A stretch of 42,384 bases of DNA from NCBI GenBank assembly GCA_013697245.1, contig JACCXH010000024.1:1-42384 (forward strand), in the 5' to 3' direction. Positions 37,842 through 42,384 of the stretch are shown in pieces. How positions within the stretch are numbered: the stretch's first letter is position 1; each line of letters opens with the position of its first letter. The notes under the pieces were generated by a model that ran no database searches, was not told the DNA's origin, and saw only the letters and a program-made list of their open reading frames with translations. The DNA is from Bacteroidota bacterium (GTDB lineage Bacteria; Bacteroidota; Bacteroidia; B-17B0; Aurantibacillaceae). The position numbers and the translations under genes were made by a program.

Positions 37842-39203
37842 ATGAAAAAAATATTTTTTTTAATGCTTAGTGTATTTTCCATCAATGCATTTGCACAATT
37901 ACCTTTACCAAGCGTTCGTTTTAAAGACGGATTAAAGATCTATTTAAACGACGACAGTACACGTTATATTAAAGGCACCGGTTTAGCACAGATCTGGTTC
38001 AGATACAACGATAACAACCCGGGCTCAACAATTTTCGGTACGCCAAAAAAAGAGACCTTTGATGTTGGTTTACGTCGTGTTCGTTATCAAACTTTAGCAC
38101 AGGTTACCAGCAGAGTCTTCTTTTACGCGCAATTTGGTATCAATAGTCAAAATAGTTTATCGGCAAGAAAATCACAACTTTTCTTTCATGATGTTACAGC
38201 GGAATACAATGTGCATAAAAATTATTTAGTATTAGGCGGTGGGTTGAGCGGCTGGAATGGAACAGCAAGGTATACCTCTTCATCGGTTGCAAGCATTCTT
38301 TGCATGGATCTTCCAATTGTTGAAGAAACCACGAACGATGTTTCTGACCAGTTTGTAAGAAGATTGGGTGTTTATGCAAAAGGTAAAATAAGTGGTTTTG
38401 ATTATCGCTTATCTGTTGCAAATCCTTTTCCAGTTCAAACAACCACAACAATTCCAGGCGGTGGTGCTGTTGCGGCATTACCTGCAACAGGAACCAATAC
38501 AGCTTATTATTCTCCTAAAGCACCTGAGTTAAATTATCAGGGATATTTTATGTGGCAATTTCTTGAAAAAGAAAGCAACCAGGTTCCTTATATGACAGGT
38601 TCTTATTTAGGAAAAAAACGTGTGTTCAACATTGGTTCCGGTTTCCAATACCAAAAAAATGCCATGTGGTATAGAAACGCCACATTAGATACCGTTTCAA
38701 CACCATTAACACAATTTGGTGCTGATCTTTTTCTGGATTATTATTTAAATAAAGAAAAACAAACTGCCATAACTGCTTACGCTGCATTTTTAAACTATGA
38801 TTTTGGCCCAAATTATTTACGTAATGCGGCCATTATGAATACAGCGAATGGTACAAGTGGTCCGGCAACAAGTTTTAATGGTTCCGGCAATGGATTACCA
38901 TTGGTTGGAACAGGCCAGGTAATTTACACGCAAGCTGCTTATTTATTTAAAAAAGACCTCCTAAAAAAACAAGGTACTTTGCAACCCTATGCCTCTGCTA
39001 TTTATGCAAAATACCAAAAATTAAAAGATCCTATGTTGGTGTATAATGTTGGTGTGAACTGGATCATGAGCGGGCAAAACTCAAAGATCTCTTTAGATTA
39101 TCAAAGCAGGCCGATATTTAATACCGATGCCAATGGCGATCTGAGAGAGACGAAATCAGCGCGCAGGGGTATGGTGGTATTACAGTACCAGGTAGCATTT
39201 TAA
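37842..39203 (+). CDS. Outer-membrane porin of the DAB/SulP locus
   Basis: A 453-residue protein with a signal peptide (KKIFFLMLSVFSINAFAQ) and a barrel-type body of alternating strands: FGTPKKETFDVGLRRVRYQT, VFFYAQFGINSQNSLSARKS, NYLVLGGGLSGWNGTARYTS, ending in GMVVLQYQVAF with a terminal aromatic. It resembles phosphate-selective OprP/O-type porins of Bacteroidota in the DVGLRRVRYQ segment. Placed after sulP with a structured spacer, it might let bicarbonate or another anion through the outer membrane for the carbon pump. Whether it belongs to the same transcript depends on the hairpin upstream. The substrate is inferred. Confidence 0.8.
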   Translation: MKKIFFLMLSVFSINAFAQLPLPSVRFKDGLKIYLNDDSTRYIKGTGLAQIWFRYNDNNPGSTIFGTPKKETFDVGLRRVRYQTLAQVTSRVFFYAQFGINSQNSLSARKSQLFFHDVTAEYNVHKNYLVLGGGLSGWNGTARYTSSSVASILCMDLPIVEETTNDVSDQFVRRLGVYAKGKISGFDYRLSVANPFPVQTTTTIPGGGAVAALPATGTNTAYYSPKAPELNYQGYFMWQFLEKESNQVPYMTGSYLGKKRVFNIGSGFQYQKNAMWYRNATLDTVSTPLTQFGADLFLDYYLNKEKQTAITAYAAFLNYDFGPNYLRNAAIMNTANGTSGPATSFNGSGNGLPLVGTGQVIYTQAAYLFKKDLLKKQGTLQPYASAIYAKYQKLKDPMLVYNVGVNWIMSGQNSKISLDYQSRPIFNTDANGDLRETKSARRGMVVLQYQVAF

Positions 39204-39241
39204 ATATTTAAATAAAAATAATTTTCTTGTATTTAATCTTT

Positions 39242-39249
39242 TAACTTTA
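39242..39249 (+). promoter_or_regulatory. -7-like box upstream of the UbiA-like gene
   Basis: TAACTTTA is one base from TAnnTTTG. Transcription would begin near 39253. An out-of-frame ATG at 39262 opens an 11-codon reading frame that overlaps the TTG start at 39272. Confidence 0.35.
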
Positions 39250-39271
39250 TGGGATAATTAAATGATAAAAT

Positions 39272-40132
39272 TTGAAATTGTTTTCATTTATAATTAATAC
39301 AAATATATTCATTTCTATTGCAGCTGTTTTTTTAACGATAGAGACACAAGTGCAATTAGGAATGAAACCACAGCTCCATCCCTATTTATTTATTATTTTT
39401 TTTGCAACCATTTTTGAATACAATGTGCACAGGTTAATAACTATTATAACAAATCCAAAAGCTTTGACCGACAATAAACATAACTGGGTTAATAAAAACT
39501 TAAAAGCCTTTTATTTTTTAGTGGGTTTTTCGGTTATTGGTTTTGTTATAGCCACAGCTATGGCAAAAAAAATTGTATTAATAACCCTGTTGCCAATAGG
39601 CCTTGTTACCTTATTTTATTCTTTACCGATCTTTAAAACAAAAAAGATCCTTTTTAGGTTAAGAGAGATCCCTGCTTTAAAGATCTTTTTAATTTCTATG
39701 GTATGGTCGGCCACAACAATTTTATTGCCCATTATACAATCCGGCAACTCTTACAACAACTGGCACATTATTACCATGTTGATCGAGCGATTTATTTTTG
39801 TTTTTGCCATTACCATACCTTTTGATATAAGAGATATGAAGGCTGATGAAACTGCGGGCTTACAAACCTTACCTCTTATTATTGGAGAAAAAAAAGCAAT
39901 GATCCTTGCAAACGTTTATATTTTGCTTTTTTTAATACTTTGCATCTTTCATTATTATAACACAAGCCTTAGCTTTACTTTACCCGCATTTATTATTTCA
40001 GCGCTTACAACATTTTTGTTTATCAACAATAAAAAATTGCAGGCAACAAAGTATTACCACTATTTTATCTTAGATGGTACCATGTTATTGCAGGGCCTTC
40101 TTGTTTGTATTTGTTATTATTTGTTTAACTGA
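39272..40132 (+). CDS. UbiA-superfamily prenyltransferase homologue
   Basis: A 286-residue membrane protein with eight or nine membrane segments, starting at TTG 39272 (a stop lies just upstream in frame). The second Asp-rich motif of UbiA is intact (FDIRDMKADETAGLQTLP: D185, D188, D192) and so is the YSLP motif (116-119). The first motif, N-D-x-x-D in active enzymes, is reduced to FEYNVHRLIT (N51 only), so metal-diphosphate binding in that site may be lost. Many Bacteroidota encode such a divergent subfamily of unknown substrate. It is followed 7 bases later by a porin gene and is probably co-transcribed with it; the reason for that pairing is not evident. Confidence 0.8.
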   Translation: MKLFSFIINTNIFISIAAVFLTIETQVQLGMKPQLHPYLFIIFFATIFEYNVHRLITIITNPKALTDNKHNWVNKNLKAFYFLVGFSVIGFVIATAMAKKIVLITLLPIGLVTLFYSLPIFKTKKILFRLREIPALKIFLISMVWSATTILLPIIQSGNSYNNWHIITMLIERFIFVFAITIPFDIRDMKADETAGLQTLPLIIGEKKAMILANVYILLFLILCIFHYYNTSLSFTLPAFIISALTTFLFINNKKLQATKYYHYFILDGTMLLQGLLVCICYYLFN

Positions 40133-40139
40133 TTTATAA

Positions 40140-41519
40140 ATGTTTCGATCTTTAAAAATATTTATCCAAAAAATAAAATTGAAACACAATAAATTGTTTC
40201 CTCTATTATTAACGGCCAACATGGCCTTTGCGCAAGACTCCCTGCAAAAAAAAATAAAATGGTTTACCTTACATGCTCAGGAAACGACTGTTACCCAATT
40301 TAGGCCAAAATTTAATGCACTTTATACCGGTGCGCACAGTCAAACACCCGAAGAGCAATGGGCCACTACTATAACAAGCACTATTTTTGGCGGCTTAAAA
40401 TTATGGCCACAGGCGCAAATATTTATTAATCCTGAAATTGCCGGCGGCTCCGGATTATCTTCTGCGTTTGGGATTGCCGCTTTTACAAATGGCGAAGCAT
40501 TTAGGGTTGGAAGCCCCGCTCCTACTATCTATTTAGGCCGCGGTTTTTTTAGACAACTCATTCCACTTTCAAAAGAAAGAGAATGGCAGGATGATGGCGA
40601 AAATAAAATAGCACAATACATCCCTAAAAAATATATTTCGTTTACTATCGGAAAAATTTCTATTGCCGATTATTTTGACGACAATTCTTTTTCGCATAAC
40701 CCGCGTAATCAATTTTTAAGCTGGGGCTTAATGAGCAATGGTGCCTGGGACTATCCAGCCAACACAAGAGGTTATACACCAAGTATAATTCTTGAATACA
40801 TTAGCCGAAAATTTGAAGTGCGTTACGGCATAAGCATGATGCCTGTAACTGCCAACGGAAATATAATGGATAAGAACGTGAATAAAGCCAACGCCCATTC
40901 TTTTGAAGTAAAATATAAATACACGGTAAAAAATAAACCCGGCAAAATAAGTGCATTAGCCTTTTATAATACGGCTTTTATGGGCAGTTATACCGATGCA
41001 AACATTATTAGCACAGCCGACTCTGCTAACCCAAATTTTTACCGGAACGATTATTCAATTGTAGCAAGCAGGCAATACGGAAGAAGTAAATATGGTTTTG
41101 GATTGAACATTGAGCAGACAATTACAGATAATGTTGGTGTTTTTGCGAGAGCCTCTTATAACGATGGTAAAAGCGAAACCTGGTGTTTTACCGAAATTGA
41201 CCGAGCATTTAGCATTGGCACTTCTATTAAAGGAAATAACTGGAAAAGAGAAAACGATATTATTGGTATTGCTTATTGTTTATCAGGACTATCGGCTGAA
41301 CATGCTAACTATTTAGCAAAAGGCGGACTTGGTTTTATTATTGGTGATGGGCGTTTGAACTACGGTAACGAACATTTATTTGAATCGTTCTACAGCGCCT
41401 CGTTATTGAATTGCAGGTTCACGCCATCTTTAGTTTATCAGTTCGTTTTAAACCCGGCCTATAATAAAGACAGAGGCCCAATAAATATTTTTTCGCTTAG
41501 ATTACATTTTAGCATTTAA
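40140..41519 (+). CDS. OprB-family (carbohydrate-type) porin
   Basis: A 459-residue outer-membrane protein. A signal peptide ends at NMAFAQ (about residue 31). The OprB pattern is clear: FRPKFNALYTGAHSQTPEEQ, LYGG-like GGLKLWPQAQIFINPEIAGG, YLGRGFFRQLI, and the C-terminal strand NPAYNKDRGPINIFSLRLHF. Porins of this family take up sugars in other phyla, and in Bacteroidota they are often single genes with no sugar cluster nearby, as here. It starts 7 bases after the UbiA-like gene. Two further porins (27.4 and 37.8 kb) are not of this family, so the window encodes three unlike porins. Confidence 0.85.
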   Translation: MFRSLKIFIQKIKLKHNKLFPLLLTANMAFAQDSLQKKIKWFTLHAQETTVTQFRPKFNALYTGAHSQTPEEQWATTITSTIFGGLKLWPQAQIFINPEIAGGSGLSSAFGIAAFTNGEAFRVGSPAPTIYLGRGFFRQLIPLSKEREWQDDGENKIAQYIPKKYISFTIGKISIADYFDDNSFSHNPRNQFLSWGLMSNGAWDYPANTRGYTPSIILEYISRKFEVRYGISMMPVTANGNIMDKNVNKANAHSFEVKYKYTVKNKPGKISALAFYNTAFMGSYTDANIISTADSANPNFYRNDYSIVASRQYGRSKYGFGLNIEQTITDNVGVFARASYNDGKSETWCFTEIDRAFSIGTSIKGNNWKRENDIIGIAYCLSGLSAEHANYLAKGGLGFIIGDGRLNYGNEHLFESFYSASLLNCRFTPSLVYQFVLNPAYNKDRGPINIFSLRLHFSI

Positions 41520-41543
41520 TAATTTCATCTAAAAAACAACATC

Positions 41544-42275
41544 ATGAAAAAAACAAAAGTCGCAACCAGTATTGGAGTAGCTTGCCTTGCACTGCTATTT
41601 CAACAATGTGCCATTATTCGCCCCGGCGAGATCGGCATTAAACAAACTCTTGGAAAAATAAGAGGGAATGAATTAAAACAAGGTGTAAATTTTTACAATC
41701 CTTTTTCAAGTAAGATCATCCGGATCAATGTGAGAATCGTTGAAAGTTTTAACACACTTCCTTTACCAACAAAAGAAGGTTTAAGTGTAAATACAGAGAT
41801 CAGTCTCTTATATCACGTAAAGGCCGAATCGGCAAACGATGTGTATTTAAAGCTTGGGCCTAATTATGAAGAAGTAATGGTGTTAAGTAATTTTAGAGCA
41901 ACAGCCCGCGAAATTAGCGCACGCTATTATGCAAAAGAGCTTTACGCTACCGAAAGAAATAAAGTAGAAACAGCAATAGCCGAAGAACTTGGCCTACATA
42001 TTTCTAAATACGGTTTTGTGGTAGATGCTGTTCTGCTAAAGGACATCATTCTTCCACCACAAATGGTACAGGCCATTCAGGAAAAAGTAAATGCTGAGCA
42101 ATCTGCCTTAAAAATGGAATTTGTGATCGATCTCCAAAAAAAGGAAGCAGAAAGAAGAATTATTGAGGCTGAAGCAATTAAAAAGGCCCAAAATATAATT
42201 AATGAGTCCTTGTCTGACAAATTGTTACAGTATAACCATATAGAAATGTTAAAAAGCCTTGTAATATCAACTTGA
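41544..42275 (+). CDS. SPFH/band-7 (prohibitin-like) lipoprotein
   Basis: A 243-residue protein. The N-terminus looks like a signal with a near-lipobox (GVACLALLFQQC), so it may be a lipoprotein; the L-F-Q-Q-C box is not ideal. A band-7 domain covers about 25-195 (IIRPGEIGIKQTLGKIRGNE, GLSVNTEISLLYHVKAESAN, ATAREISARYYAKELYATER), followed by the coiled coil EAERRIIEAEAIKKAQNIIN and ending LLQYNHIEMLKSLVIST. Prohibitin-like proteins form large ring assemblies on membranes. From memory, relatives go on for 15-20 more residues after this last motif, so the C-terminus is somewhat short. It stands 24 bases after the porin gene in the same direction. Confidence 0.88.
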   Translation: MKKTKVATSIGVACLALLFQQCAIIRPGEIGIKQTLGKIRGNELKQGVNFYNPFSSKIIRINVRIVESFNTLPLPTKEGLSVNTEISLLYHVKAESANDVYLKLGPNYEEVMVLSNFRATAREISARYYAKELYATERNKVETAIAEELGLHISKYGFVVDAVLLKDIILPPQMVQAIQEKVNAEQSALKMEFVIDLQKKEAERRIIEAEAIKKAQNIINESLSDKLLQYNHIEMLKSLVIST

Positions 42276-42279
42276 TTTA

Positions 42280-42384
42280 TTAAATAGTCCAAATTTCTTC
42301 TACAAAAGCGTATTGATAGTTACAAGTATTAATAATTTGTATCTCAGTAATTGCCTTTATAGTTTTTTCAATATAGTCACTGAT
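42280..42384 (-). CDS. 3' end of a minus-strand gene (runs off right edge)
   Basis: The minus-strand frame is open from the window edge to a TAA at 42282-42280: 34 residues, including ISDYIEKTIKAITEIQIINT and ending AFVEEIWTI. The composition is that of a folded protein and it converges on the SPFH gene 4 bases away, as other gene pairs do here. It is too short to place in a family. It could also be a chance open frame. Confidence 0.45.
   Translation of the reverse strand: MSDYIEKTIKAITEIQIINTCNYQYAFVEEIWTI

Noticed and set aside
42077-42292. Minus-strand frame of 71 codons overlapping the end of the SPFH gene.
   Set aside because: It is antisense to the conserved coiled coil of the SPFH protein. 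The other minus frame ending at 42280 is a better candidate for a real gene end.
1-42384. CRISPR array, tRNA, rRNA, insertion sequence, phage or toxin-antitoxin module.
   Set aside because: No regularly spaced repeats, no tRNA-like cloverleaf with a CCA-type end, no transposase or integrase motifs, and gene content is mostly housekeeping, envelope and transport.

Overview
The window is AT-rich chromosomal DNA that reads as a member of the phylum Bacteroidota (class Bacteroidia; no genus can be assigned from this sequence alone). The signs are lineage-typical families (DUF4293, TPR/HAMP proteins coupled to SpoIIE-type PP2C phosphatases, PepSY-like and BBP2-like porin proteins, DUF922), a scarcity of Shine-Dalgarno sequences, and many upstream -7 boxes of the Bacteroidota sigma-A type (TAnnTTTG), often only 4 to 6 bases from the start codon. 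No rRNA, tRNA, CRISPR array, insertion sequence or phage gene was seen. Coding density is high.

Left part (1-10.3 kb), mostly minus strand: the 5' part of a DjlA/TerB-like gene, a CheY-like receiver, a DUF922 metalloprotease-like protein abutting a TPR receptor that stops where its phosphatase domain should begin, an ArsR-SRPBCC-MATE efflux operon with a palindromic autoregulatory operator pair, a membrane SRPBCC protein, a full Cache/HAMP/SpoIIE phosphatase, two small exported Cys-rich proteins, and a convergent MEDS-domain / STAS-like pair. Several of these (receiver, TPR protein, PP2C, MEDS, STAS-like) are signalling parts.

Middle part (10.4-23.5 kb): a minus-strand cell-surface O-acylation cluster (two SGNH hydrolase-like proteins, MBOAT, acyltransferase-3), then miaA, two exported hypothetical proteins, an MFS transporter, a large exported hypothetical, DUF4293, a REP-like palindromic repeat, an M23/LysM peptidoglycan hydrolase and a small membrane protein.

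Right part (23.5-42.4 kb): a potassium locus in which a KdpD-like kinase (DUF4118 type, without the KdpD sensor domain) and a KdpE-like regulator are translationally linked to the low-affinity-type K+ transporter Kup and a porin, with a tandem operator-like repeat at the promoter; a PepSY-like protein and an M28/PDZ peptidase; and an inorganic-carbon locus: small membrane protein, dabA, dabB, second small membrane protein, SulP transporter, porin. The DabA zinc-site residues are all present. A UbiA-like prenyltransferase homologue, an OprB-type porin, a lipoprotein-like SPFH protein and the 3' end of a minus-strand gene complete the window. The most notable points are the extended DAB locus with its two uncharacterised small membrane proteins, the Kdp-regulator/Kup rewiring, and the recurrent near-leaderless promoter layout, including two genes that may start at ATT.
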